Source: Candidatus Delongbacteria bacterium (lineage in GTDB: Bacteria > JAGOEH01). From it: 17,761 nt of DNA. Below the pieces are notes generated by a model. It was given only the letters and a program-made list of their open reading frames with translations, was not told where the DNA came from and ran no database searches. The stretch lies in contig JAGOEH010000054.1 of NCBI GenBank assembly GCA_017997825.1, positions 1 through 17,761 on the forward strand, given 5' to 3'. The position numbers and the translations under genes were made by a program. Below are positions 1 to 8,366 of the stretch, one piece after another (the stretch's first letter is position 1; each line of letters opens with the position of its first letter).

Positions 1-2005
1 GATTACTAACGGTTTCCAACGGAAATGCCAGATAAACCACGCCCCCCTGCCGTTCGCCGGAACCGAATCGTCCCCGATAAGCGACTCCGGCTTGTCGCGG
101 CTGTCCGGAGGCTCCCCGGCTATAGTTATAGTGCAGAATGGCCTGAGATCCGTTGACCGGGTCAACGTCATCCGGAAAATCCTCCGGATAGATCTGGCCG
201 ATGGTCATAGCCAAGGATTGAAACGGGGTACCGTCAATCCCGGCAACCTGGGTCATGTTCAGATTGCCGTCATCCACCAGCCGGGCTTTGAGATAATGAC
301 GGTAAAACAGGGTATCGGAGGGAGTCGAACGGCTGTGGGTCCGATCGAGATCCCAGCCGATTTCCGAGCCCGATACCACCAATCGCCCGCCCTGTTCCAG
401 ATACTCGATAATCCGGGATTGCTCTTCCGGAGTAAAGGTTTTCTCCGCTGTCGATTGATCCCCGGCAAACCAAATCACATAATCAAAGGATTCCAATCCT
501 ACCAGACTATCGGCCACCGCCGAATGAGAAACGCAGGAGATTACGGCATCTCTGGCTGTCGTTACCGCTGAAAAATAGCTCGCCGCAAACGAATGGGTCG
601 CCTGCTGCCAGCTTCCTGATCCGCCGTAGCGATCGAAACCATCCACTATCAAGATTTGAGGCAATCCGGTGCCGTCAGTCAGGCTGGATCGGGCATAAAT
701 ATCACTGCGGACGCTTTCGTTGCCGGAACTGTCAACCGCCGTCAAATAGAAAAAATAGGTATTTTGGAGCGTCGGCTTAACAAATTCAGCCGGTGAATGG
801 AAAATGAACGCATCCATATCACAGGTTAAGATTGATTCATCCGCTGCCTGGGCCCAACTCAGCATCTGGGTATTGAGGGCATAATAAAGGCGATAGCCTA
901 GAATGTCGGACTCAGGGTTCTTTCGCCACATCACCCGCACAGATTTTTGGCGGTCGGTATTCAACACACCCAAAAGGGTTGGGGCCTGAGGCGGAACGAC
1001 ATTATTCCGGGTAACGGTAATAGGAAAGAACTGACGGGATTTATTGTGACGGGTATCCTCGGAAAACACCTCGAGCTGGTAATTCCCGATCGGGAGTTGC
1101 TCGGTATCCCAGGAATTGGGATTGACTCTGAGATTCTGATTGATATAATCGGCTCCATCCCCATTGGTCAGCCAGTAAACCGGGTTACTCAAAGTGGCTT
1201 CCCCTTTGACGAATACCCGGTGAACATCCTCATCGACCGGTTCATAATCAAAGCGATAGGCAATACCATCCGGGAACGGCTCAAAAACGATCCGGGTACG
1301 ATCCGAATCCCAGATCCGGTATCCGGCCAGATAGGTGCCATTGTTGCCGTTGGTGCCGTAAGGGCCGTTTTTTTCCTCGATCTTTATTCTAATCTCGACC
1401 CGGCCGGCCAGGTTATCCGCCGACAGGGGCCAATCGCTACCGGCCATCCTAAATCTTAAGGTGGAAGCATGAATCTCGGGCGCGGTGGAATCGTAAAAAG
1501 GATAAAGCCCCCCCTCAGCCCGTAAATTGTTGATATAGGTTCCATAGCTGGAGGGATTATCGACCAGCGAACGCTCCCCAAAGTGCAGATGTCCCATGCC
1601 GGGATAAATGGTTCCGACGATGGTCACACCCTTGACGACCGTCTGACCTGCCTGCAAGCTCGGATTGGGTACGATATGCAGATAAACCATATGTTTCCAT
1701 TGAGTGCCGATAGCGGAGCGAACCTGAACATAGGAATTCGAGCCGGAACCGTCATCGATCAGATGAACGATCCCATCCAGAACGGCATATACCGGCGAAC
1801 CGTCCGCCTGCACAATATCGATGGCATTGTGAAAATGATCGTAACTCCCGGTATTCCGAAATTCACAAAAGGTTCCATCGATCTCCCGGCTCTGATGGAA
1901 AGGAGGCAGCGGCCACTGATATCGGACCGTATCCGGCTGGATGGCGTTTAAATCGGTTGATAAAATCAGCCCGAGAAAAAATACCTGAAAGGATTGACGG
2001 ATCAT
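1..2005 (-). CDS. Secreted M23 (LytM) peptidase with Ig/Fn3 and Rossmann-like domains, C-terminus beyond left edge
   Basis: The minus strand is open from base 2005 through the left edge, giving 668 visible residues and no stop. Residues 1-21 form a signal peptide. Residues 45-145 read as an M23/LytM zinc endopeptidase: an HxxxD motif (H59, D63), a YLH at 108-110 and the HLHF motif (H139, H141), so the catalytic set looks complete. Family knowledge says such enzymes cut peptidoglycan cross-links. Residues 175-335 look Ig-like, 338-440 are Fn3, and from 449 a domain opening with ILIVDGFDRYGG resembles the Rossmann/glutaminase-fold domains of secreted FCB amidase-type proteins. I chose ATG 2005 because the signal peptide follows directly and a GGAG lies just upstream. 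An in-frame ATG at 2077 would add 24 polar residues and has no ribosome site. A sorting domain may lie beyond the edge. Confidence 0.85.
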   Translation of the reverse strand, partial: MIRQSFQVFFLGLILSTDLNAIQPDTVRYQWPLPPFHQSREIDGTFCEFRNTGSYDHFHNAIDIVQADGSPVYAVLDGIVHLIDDGSGSNSYVQVRSAIGTQWKHMVYLHIVPNPSLQAGQTVVKGVTIVGTIYPGMGHLHFGERSLVDNPSSYGTYINNLRAEGGLYPFYDSTAPEIHASTLRFRMAGSDWPLSADNLAGRVEIRIKIEEKNGPYGTNGNNGTYLAGYRIWDSDRTRIVFEPFPDGIAYRFDYEPVDEDVHRVFVKGEATLSNPVYWLTNGDGADYINQNLRVNPNSWDTEQLPIGNYQLEVFSEDTRHNKSRQFFPITVTRNNVVPPQAPTLLGVLNTDRQKSVRVMWRKNPESDILGYRLYYALNTQMLSWAQAADESILTCDMDAFIFHSPAEFVKPTLQNTYFFYLTAVDSSGNESVRSDIYARSSLTDGTGLPQILIVDGFDRYGGSGSWQQATHSFAASYFSAVTTARDAVISCVSHSAVADSLVGLESFDYVIWFAGDQSTAEKTFTPEEQSRIIEYLEQGGRLVVSGSEIGWDLDRTHSRSTPSDTLFYRHYLKARLVDDGNLNMTQVAGIDGTPFQSLAMTIGQIYPEDFPDDVDPVNGSQAILHYNYSRGASGQPRQAGVAYRGRFGSGERQGGVVYLAFPLETVSN

Positions 2006-2402
2006 CCGGCTCCAGCCATCAAAACCAGGATATGTCACTTCAGATTCCAGACTGTCGACATGATCGGATTCCGCCATTCGAGATAAGGGATTGAATATAC
2101 TAAATTGACTAAACAGTTAAAAAAGGTCACCGTCAATATAAATCAATTATGGCCAATGTCAAGTCAAATCATGCCGGCCGATCGTAAATTTCACCCCTAT
2201 CGGGATCGAGAATGCGATGATCCCGTTTTTCCGAACCCAATCACATCTGCAATTGATTGATTCATCGGGATTCATCGGTTGAACGGCGGATTCCGGTTCG
2301 ATGATGGCGATCGGTCGGGAAATGTGTTTTTCAGCTTAGACGGATTGGGCCGGTTACGCGGGATGGATTGGGAACGGAATGGTTGGGTCAGGTTGGGTTA
2401 AA
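2006..2402. other. Non-coding gap between peptidase and photolyase genes
   Basis: I see no gene in these 397 bases. They hold the promoter of the peptidase gene, a direct repeat of a 10-base element (CCGATGAATC on the minus strand, around 2258-2280) and a G-rich run of three GGTTGGG copies at 2381-2413 that begins inside the gap and crosses the end of the photolyase gene. No clear intrinsic terminator follows the photolyase stop. Confidence 0.6.
2135..2162 (-). promoter_or_regulatory. Sigma70-like promoter for the M23 peptidase gene
   Basis: On the minus strand TTGACA (2162-2157) is followed after 16 bases by TATATT (2140-2135). This would start transcription near 2128, about 120 bases before the chosen ATG at 2005. 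Spacing and hexamers are good, but there is no experimental support. Confidence 0.5.
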
Positions 2403-3776
2403 TTAAGGTTGGGATTGAGCGGAGACCGCAAGTTTCAAATTCACCTTGCGGATATAGTCATCTACCTTGAATTTACGGCGGCATCCGTCATAGGTCATGG
2501 CGCGGATTTTCCCGATGACGGGCCGGTCGAACCAGGGACGGTCATGGACTCCGCCCAGGCTCCAGGCGATCCCGGCGTATCCGTTGGGATCGCGGCCGTC
2601 CAGATGATAGCGGTCATTCAGCCGGATGGCCTGATGCCAGGCCTCTTCGGGTGAAGAGCTCCATTCCAGGATTTTCTTGGCCCAGTACATCCGTAGGTAG
2701 CCGTGCATTTTACCGGTGACGACCATTTCGGTCTGAGCGGCATTCCACAGGGGATCATGGGTTTGGGCGTTTTCCAGTTCGTCCGAATGATAACGATACG
2801 GACGGTCATCCATCCGATGTTCTTCCAGACTCTTGCGGGCCCAGGCGGGAATCCCTTCCATCCGATCATAATCGGGATTATAACAGCAAAAATTATCCGA
2901 CAGCTCACGTCGGACCAGCAGTTGTTCGATAAAGGCCTCACTCGATTGGGGGCTGAGTGAAAATTTGCCGAGATCCTGCAGCATCCGCTGGGCGGAAATC
3001 CAGCCGAAGTGCAGATAGGGAGAAAGACCGGATTGGCCGTCCCGCGTCGGATCATTACGAAAACGGTCATAGTCGGCCAGACCGGACTGAAGAAAATCCA
3101 GCCAGGCCTTTTCGGCTGCCGATTCACCCGCAACCGGATACCACCAATGAGATAGCGGAATCGATTGATAAGGCCAGTCCGGATCCCGCAGTCCTTCCAA
3201 ACGGGCTTCCAGATCGGGCCATGGATGGACCGATGGAACCGGCCGAGGACATTCATCCAGAAATTGCGGCAGCAGCCGGTACAATTTGGGACGGAGCGTA
3301 TGAGCCCCATACTCGGCTTTGCCGGAGACCCAGCGACAGGGTACCACATTATGGGCATCCACCTCAGCCATCGGAATCCGGATACGGTCCGCCACTTCAT
3401 GCCGCCACATTCGGGGAATCCGCAGGGGATTGAAATCGGTTACCAGATAACCGGCCTTAATCCTTTCAATCGCCGCCGGGATGACCTCCTCCGGCTTCCC
3501 TTTCAGCACCATCAGCCGAATATTCAGCTCGGACAACCGCCGTTCGGTTTCCTTCAGTCCGGCTTCCATCAATCGCTCGATCCCGGAATCGGCTCCCAGG
3601 TATCCGGCCACCCGGACAAAAACAACGGCCATCGGAGACTGCAAGCGTTCCGCGGTCTGCAAGGCATGGCTCAAGGCCCAATTGTCGAAGACCCGCTGAT
3701 CCCGATTCATCCAATAGACCACACCCCCGCTCCCCTTCTCCCCTTCCCTCAGCATCACAATGCGATTCGGATTCAT
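2403..3776 (-). CDS. Class II CPD photolyase (deoxyribodipyrimidine photo-lyase)
   Basis: The 457-residue protein matches class II photolyases in length and signatures. These flavoenzymes use blue light to split cyclobutane pyrimidine dimers in DNA. The N-terminal Rossmann domain opens with VVYWMNRDQR (19-28) and carries DAHNVVPC (140-147). The helical FAD domain has LSPYLHFGWIS (251-261), TGKMHGYLRMYWAKKILEW (354-372) and LDGRDPNGYAG (392-402). W344, W365 and W372 reproduce the spacing of the electron-transfer tryptophans I recall for the Methanosarcina mazei class II enzyme (360/381/388), so it should be photoreducible. ATG 3776 has AGGGGA upstream. The gene lies 54 bases downstream of the GT9 gene on the same strand and is probably co-transcribed with it, although the functions look unrelated. 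Confidence 0.95.
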   Translation of the reverse strand: MNPNRIVMLREGEKGSGGVVYWMNRDQRVFDNWALSHALQTAERLQSPMAVVFVRVAGYLGADSGIERLMEAGLKETERRLSELNIRLMVLKGKPEEVIPAAIERIKAGYLVTDFNPLRIPRMWRHEVADRIRIPMAEVDAHNVVPCRWVSGKAEYGAHTLRPKLYRLLPQFLDECPRPVPSVHPWPDLEARLEGLRDPDWPYQSIPLSHWWYPVAGESAAEKAWLDFLQSGLADYDRFRNDPTRDGQSGLSPYLHFGWISAQRMLQDLGKFSLSPQSSEAFIEQLLVRRELSDNFCCYNPDYDRMEGIPAWARKSLEEHRMDDRPYRYHSDELENAQTHDPLWNAAQTEMVVTGKMHGYLRMYWAKKILEWSSSPEEAWHQAIRLNDRYHLDGRDPNGYAGIAWSLGGVHDRPWFDRPVIGKIRAMTYDGCRRKFKVDDYIRKVNLKLAVSAQSQP

Positions 3777-3830
3777 TTCGGTCTTCCCCTATCGATCGGT
3801 TCTGTGTGTTTTTTTCTTTCCCGGCAATTC

Positions 3831-4958
3831 TTATTTCGTTCCGCCGTGGAGATCCAGTATACTAAACAACTCGAGCGTTTTATCGATCACCTCGTCCCGA
3901 TTGAAGCCGGCGATACTTTTCCGGGTTGGTGCGACCACCACCCGGAACCGGTCGGAACGGGGAGCAAAATAGGTGAAGTTGTCCGGATTATTCCCGTAGA
4001 TGGCCGTCATCGGTTTGTTGAAGGCCGAAGCCAGGTGAACCGCAGAGGTATCCGGAGTAACTACCAGATCGACCCGGCCAATCAGGGCCGTAAATTCGAG
4101 GATGGTATCGGTCGGGCAGGAAAGAACAATATCGGGTCGGTGGATGCGGTCCACCAAAGCCGCCAATAGGGACCGCCGGGCCGGAACAGCGGAAATAATG
4201 ATGACGGCGCCGGTCTTCTGCTGCAGGCGAACCGCCAGATCCTCGATATCCTCATCGCCGAGACTCCGCCTCGGGTCACCGCCCTGGGGATTCAGCAAAA
4301 TCAAGAAACGTCCGGAATAGCCCTTCAGAAAATCCTCGATCTTGGCGATTTCAAAATCCCCTAAAAAAATCTCATAACGGCGATCGACCGGCCGGTATCC
4401 GAAAAAATCCACCACCTCCAAATATCGGTCGGCACTATGCTGTTTCAATTCGGGAGAAATGAAACCATCATACAAACGCAAATCCTCATTGTGTAAATTA
4501 TAGCGCAGATCCTTGCACAGGCCGATCAGCATCCCCGTTTTGATGATGCGGAATCGGATGATCATCCAGACCGAGGTATTCTGAAACAGATCGATAATCA
4601 GATCATACCGCTGACGACGGATCCGCAGCAACTGAATCAGGTTATTGAGATAATGATGACGGCGGAAACAATAGCGACGGGTGAGATGGGGATTATACCG
4701 GACCACCGCCTGGTTCTTGTCGCTCATGAAAAGATCGACCTGCAGATCGGGCCGGACCCGTTTCAATTCGCGAAAAACCGGCGTGCAGTTGACCATATCG
4801 CCGATATTGTCGGTCCGGATGATCAGGACCTTCCGGATTGATTCGGGTGAACGACCGACGCGCCGGGAGGTATAGGATACCGTTTTGATGACCAGCCGTT
4901 TGAGCCAGGTATCAAGTTTGAATCTTCCGGAACGAGGCTTAGCATCAGCACAGGCCAT
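3831..4958 (-). CDS. Glycosyltransferase family 9 (heptosyltransferase-like)
   Basis: This 375-residue protein has the GT9 layout. The N-terminal Rossmann half has VLIIRTDNIGDMV (44-56), the usual opening of LPS heptosyltransferases. The C-terminal half has NPQGGDPRRSL (223-233) and the nucleotide-sugar-binding motif VTPDTSAVHLA (300-310). GT9 enzymes add ADP-heptose or a related sugar to lipopolysaccharide core or surface glycans at the cytoplasmic face of the inner membrane. The acceptor cannot be read from sequence. No membrane segment is visible, but the first 45 residues are basic, which may favour membrane attachment. Start ATG 4958 follows AAAGGA at a slightly long spacing. Its 162-base upstream gap separates it from the LytTR gene and probably holds its promoter, though I see no convincing one. 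Confidence 0.9.
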   Translation of the reverse strand: MACADAKPRSGRFKLDTWLKRLVIKTVSYTSRRVGRSPESIRKVLIIRTDNIGDMVNCTPVFRELKRVRPDLQVDLFMSDKNQAVVRYNPHLTRRYCFRRHHYLNNLIQLLRIRRQRYDLIIDLFQNTSVWMIIRFRIIKTGMLIGLCKDLRYNLHNEDLRLYDGFISPELKQHSADRYLEVVDFFGYRPVDRRYEIFLGDFEIAKIEDFLKGYSGRFLILLNPQGGDPRRSLGDEDIEDLAVRLQQKTGAVIIISAVPARRSLLAALVDRIHRPDIVLSCPTDTILEFTALIGRVDLVVTPDTSAVHLASAFNKPMTAIYGNNPDNFTYFAPRSDRFRVVVAPTRKSIAGFNRDEVIDKTLELFSILDLHGGTK

Positions 4959-5120
4959 TGGACCATAATCCTTTCCGATGGATGGAAATCCAGGTTAACA
5001 CGTCAAAAAACGATCAGGCTGTTCCGCCGGTCACTACTATCCAGCAAAAAGCTGCCGTATCAGAAAATAGTCTTAAAAAATCCTCAAGAGTAAGTCATAC
5101 GAGACACTATGGTCAATTGC

Positions 5121-5861
5121 TCAGATGCGGAGACGTTGCTTGATCTTGCCGGCATAACGCCGGCTCATCACCTGGGGTTCCGCTACATGTTTCATGTAGA
5201 TCCGATAACTGTGATCGAACCATTTTTCGACGTGATCGATGGCATTCAGATTGATAATGACGGAGCGGTGGATCCGGGTAAACTCTTTTTCCGGCAGTCG
5301 GCGCTCCCAGTCTTTGAGCAGTTTGGTGACCACCCGCTGATGCCCGTCATCGGTAAAGATACGGGAGCAATACTCTTCGGCCTGGATACACACGATGGTG
5401 CTGATTTTCAGAAATCGCCACTGACGTTCCAGCAGGATGAAAACCGAATCGTCGTAGCCAAGCCGCTCTTCGGTAACCGGCGCTTGCACCCCGCTCAGGA
5501 TCCGGTCCATGGTGACGGCGAAGCGTTCCGGATTGACCGGTTTGAGCAGGTAATCGACGGCATTGACCTCGAAAGCACGAACCGCGTATTGGTCGAAGGC
5601 CGTAACAAAAACCGGACGGATGGACGAATCGATCCGATCCAGGACTTCAAATCCGGTTTCACCCCGTAGTTGAATATCCAGAAACAGCAATTGAGGCTTA
5701 AGACTGTGAATCAATTCCACCGCCTGGTCCACATCGGCAGCCTCACCCACCACCCGGATCTGAGGATAGGCCGCCAGGAGTCTGAGCAGGCCACGCCGGG
5801 CCAATTCCTCATCATCCACGACCAGAGCGGAAATTATGGTATTTGGTTTGTCATCGGTCAT
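5121..5861 (-). CDS. LytTR-family response regulator
   Basis: The 246-residue protein has a receiver domain (12-125) with the acidic pair D16/D17, phosphoacceptor D62 in LFLDIQL, T87 and K107, all intact. A LytTR DNA-binding domain follows (about 138-246), with FTRIHRSVIINLNAI at 195-209. Such AlgR/LytR-type regulators bind direct repeats in promoters after phosphorylation by a partner kinase, here almost certainly the LytS-type kinase 99 bases upstream on the same strand. I prefer ATG 5861 to the GTG at 5873 because AAGGTG lies nine bases before the ATG and overlaps the GTG. Target genes are unknown. Confidence 0.93.
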   Translation of the reverse strand: MTDDKPNTIISALVVDDEELARRGLLRLLAAYPQIRVVGEAADVDQAVELIHSLKPQLLFLDIQLRGETGFEVLDRIDSSIRPVFVTAFDQYAVRAFEVNAVDYLLKPVNPERFAVTMDRILSGVQAPVTEERLGYDDSVFILLERQWRFLKISTIVCIQAEEYCSRIFTDDGHQRVVTKLLKDWERRLPEKEFTRIHRSVIINLNAIDHVEKWFDHSYRIYMKHVAEPQVMSRRYAGKIKQRLRI

Positions 5862-5960
5862 CGAATCAAACACCTTTTAAATCAGACTATTTATCCGTTA
5901 TACCATTCCAAAATACGATCACGGCAAAAAGGATCATCATTCGCCATCAGCCATAAAATC

Positions 5961-7121
5961 TCATGCCACGGGATTCAATGCGGCGAGTGCAATCCGGATT
6001 TCAGCCTGCACCTGATCCGGTCTGAAATCTAAACGAAAGCGGGCCTGATCCTGATACTTCAGAGCCAGACGCTGGCGGATATTGTTCAATCCTACCCGGG
6101 TACTGCCTCCCGGGATGGATGGTTCATCCTTTTCCATCCATCGTCCGGAATTGATCACCCGGATCATCAGGTCAGTCCCGTCCACCACGGCCTCAATCGT
6201 TATTTTCAGGGGCATCGGACTGGTTTTCATTCCATGCTTGACCGCATTCTCGACCAGCGAATGAATCAGAAAACAGGGGATGGGAAGCGATCCGGCGTGT
6301 TCCGACGTGGTGATCTCGACCTTCAGGCTTTCTCCATAGCGTAATTTTTCGATATCCAGATAATTGCGTACCGCATTCAGTTCCTCGCGGATCATCACGT
6401 GATTCTGATCCCCCATCTGCAGTGAATAGCGCAAGAATTCCGCCAGTTTGATGATCATAGCCTGGGCGGTAGCTTTATCGTCATCGATCACGGTATGAAT
6501 CGAATTGAAGGCATTGAATAAAAAATGCGGATTAAGCTGATAGGTCAGTAATTGTAATCGAGATTGCCGGGCCAGGCTCTCGGATTGGAACGCGGATTCC
6601 CGCTGGCGATGGTAGTCATACCAATACCGGATAAAAAAATAGAGGGTGCCCCAGGCCAGCAGGGTATAAAACTGAATCTGGGATTCGCGGCCGATCATGA
6701 TCAGCAAGCCGATAGTGAAGGGATTCCGATCGATCAGACGATAGTACAACGAATCGAAGGGAAATCCCGTCAGCTTGAGGAACCAGAGTTCGAATCCGAT
6801 ATACACCGCGATCCAGATCAGGCAGAACAGGATGGTGAAAAAAAACACCGTCATCATCAGACGGGGAAGACTGGAGTTTTTTCTGATAATCAGACGATAA
6901 ACATAATGAAGGATCCAGGTTACCCCGATGCCCAATCCGGCATTCATTCCATGCGTCGCATAGATAATGGCCCGATTCTCATACCCGGCGCACGGACACA
7001 TCACCACAAACAGGATCGACAACAGGCACCATGCGCTCCATCCCACCACCTGCAGCACCCAAAAGGTCGAGACGGGGAAATGGATCCGGCTGAGCCGGCT
7101 GAACAAATCCTTGCTGTTCAT
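5961..7121 (-). CDS. LytS/YehU-type sensor histidine kinase
   Basis: The 386-residue protein has four hydrophobic segments (about 20-41, 53-79, 88-114 and 136-165), then a coiled linker and the His_kinase domain. The phosphoacceptor motif YQLNPHFLFNAFNSI centres on H199. The ATP-binding domain has the N box ENAVKHG (N292) and a G box around 338-352 with GLNNIRQRL. Kinases of this type lack a long periplasmic sensor, so the signal is likely read in or near the membrane. It forms an operon with the LytTR regulator downstream. Upstream AAGGGA supports ATG 7121. A potential rho-independent element or strong promoter was not found in the 224 bases between it and the metallophosphatase-like gene. 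Confidence 0.93.
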   Translation of the reverse strand: MNSKDLFSRLSRIHFPVSTFWVLQVVGWSAWCLLSILFVVMCPCAGYENRAIIYATHGMNAGLGIGVTWILHYVYRLIIRKNSSLPRLMMTVFFFTILFCLIWIAVYIGFELWFLKLTGFPFDSLYYRLIDRNPFTIGLLIMIGRESQIQFYTLLAWGTLYFFIRYWYDYHRQRESAFQSESLARQSRLQLLTYQLNPHFLFNAFNSIHTVIDDDKATAQAMIIKLAEFLRYSLQMGDQNHVMIREELNAVRNYLDIEKLRYGESLKVEITTSEHAGSLPIPCFLIHSLVENAVKHGMKTSPMPLKITIEAVVDGTDLMIRVINSGRWMEKDEPSIPGGSTRVGLNNIRQRLALKYQDQARFRLDFRPDQVQAEIRIALAALNPVA

Positions 7122-7345
7122 CGGTTATCGATCCCTTCTATACGGATTGAGTCGAACCGGTCTGCTCCGTTTGATGGGCAGGTTCCATCCATTCCACCAC
7201 GGTCGATCAATCCGGCACAATCCGACCCTTCAGCTATCGTTTCCTGCACTATACTGCCAACCCGCTGTAAACCATGCCTCTTCCATTTGGATCAGAGACA
7301 TCGACTATTGATAACCCATTTCTTCTGAAAACTCAAGTCAAAAAA

Positions 7346-8272
7346 TCATTTCATGGAAAGATGGTATTTTTTCATGATCGATGCGATTTCCGGATGGGGA
7401 TTCGGTTTTTTGGAAGCGGAAATGGTCTCCCCTTTTAGGGTGATCAGCGTTCCGTTTTCCCGAGCCAGACTGATCTTGCCGATAAACTGGCCACTGTCAT
7501 GGGCTTCTCCGACCAATCCATCGTCGATGGTGCGGTACTGCATCTGACGGTTGCTGCCGCTGATAACCACATCAATCTGGGGGTATCGGTTCAGCATCTC
7601 GATATTTTGGTTGAATTCCTGATACCCCAGTAGAATCAGCAGATCAGTCTTGGAATCCAGTTTTTTGACCAGTTCCGGCAAAACCGAATCGGGAGCGACC
7701 ACCCGAAATCCTTTCTGGTAATCAGGTAGAGATTGGGCGACCGCCGGTTTATCTTCCATGATTCCGATGATGCCGATCCGGATTCCATCCCGGTTGATGA
7801 TGCGGTAAGGGGGGAATAAAGGAGTCGACCCCTGAGCCGGGAAGAGATTGGCCGAAACGAAGCTGAATTGGGCTTTGCGGGAGAGTTCCTTTAGGGTAGC
7901 GATTCCATAGCGTAAATCTTTCAGACAGATATTGACGGCATCATAATGGATGGCGTTCAAGGCATCCACCATCATTTCGCCCTTGGAGGCATCCGCTTTG
8001 GCGTCGCCGAACAGGGAGTTTCCGGCATCCACCACCACCGGATTAGGGCAGGAACGGCTCAGGGAATCCATCCAGACGGCCAGATTCATCAGAAGATTCT
8101 CGGCGCTGCGACATCCGCAGCTTTTAATCTTGGCCTGCCGGTCATTGGTATGCAGGATGGTGACCCGAAAGGTCGGTTTAGAATCGGAAAAAAACCAGAA
8201 GGAATAAATCCTGACCGGCATCAATGCCAGCGTTATCATGACGATCAAGCACCATGAACGGTTCAGCTTCAT
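7346..8272 (-). CDS. Exported UshA/5'-nucleotidase-fold protein with lost metal ligands (likely pseudoenzyme)
   Basis: The 308-residue protein has a signal peptide (1-24) and the N-terminal metallophosphatase fold of the UshA family, without the usual C-terminal nucleotide-binding domain. Order of motifs: VTILHTND (37-44), VVVDAGN (79-85), RIGIIGI (165-171) and IDVVISG (233-239). The expected ligands are mostly replaced. Of D-x-H, only D44 remains (Q46). DAGD is DAGN (N85). GNHE is replaced by CLKD (116-119). The SH before helix 4 is GY (217-218). The GGHTH motif is SGSNRQ (238-243). A CGC motif (52-54) follows the first strand, as I recall for a bacterial subgroup of this family. Catalysis by the usual di-metal centre is therefore unlikely. 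Binding or redox roles are possible but unsupported. ATG 8272 follows a perfect AAAGGAG at seven bases. Confidence 0.8.
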   Translation of the reverse strand: MKLNRSWCLIVMITLALMPVRIYSFWFFSDSKPTFRVTILHTNDRQAKIKSCGCRSAENLLMNLAVWMDSLSRSCPNPVVVDAGNSLFGDAKADASKGEMMVDALNAIHYDAVNICLKDLRYGIATLKELSRKAQFSFVSANLFPAQGSTPLFPPYRIINRDGIRIGIIGIMEDKPAVAQSLPDYQKGFRVVAPDSVLPELVKKLDSKTDLLILLGYQEFNQNIEMLNRYPQIDVVISGSNRQMQYRTIDDGLVGEAHDSGQFIGKISLARENGTLITLKGETISASKKPNPHPEIASIMKKYHLSMK

Positions 8273-8337
8273 AATACGGCTCCTTTGAATGAGGGTTTGG
8301 CCATCGATCACGGTCAAGAAAAAAGACAACGATCGAC

Positions 8338-8366
8338 CGGATATCGGATAATAATCCGGATATCCG
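8338..8366. repeat. Near-perfect inverted repeat in the leader of the metallophosphatase-like gene
   Basis: CGGATATCGGAT (8338-8349) and ATCCGGATATCCG (8354-8366) are complementary over 12 pairs with a single bulged base, separated by AATA. It lies 65 bases before the start codon of the gene at 8272. It could be a repressor site or an mRNA hairpin. On the minus strand a T-rich stretch (TTGTCTTTTTTCTTG) follows after nine bases, so attenuation is also conceivable. Confidence 0.6.

Noticed and set aside
92-1951. Plus-strand open frames at 92-571, 947-1459 and 1583-1951
   Set aside because: They are antisense shadows of the minus-strand M23 peptidase gene, whose frame is uninterrupted and full of recognisable motifs.
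3165-4169. 334-codon plus-strand open frame across the photolyase/GT9 junction
   Set aside because: It is antisense to two genes with clear family motifs, has low-complexity His/Pro/Gly-rich composition and no ribosome site.
5041-5077. CAGC-AAAAA-GCTG hairpin within ACTAT/ATAGT arms in the gap before the GT9 gene
   Set aside because: The inner stem is four pairs and the outer arms are interrupted by a long unpaired stretch on one side, so it is likely chance.
7244-7262. Sigma54-like promoter upstream of the LytS kinase (minus strand TTGGCAGTATAGTGCAGG)
   Set aside because: The GG and GC elements are nine bases apart rather than the required ten, and no enhancer-binding regulator gene is near.
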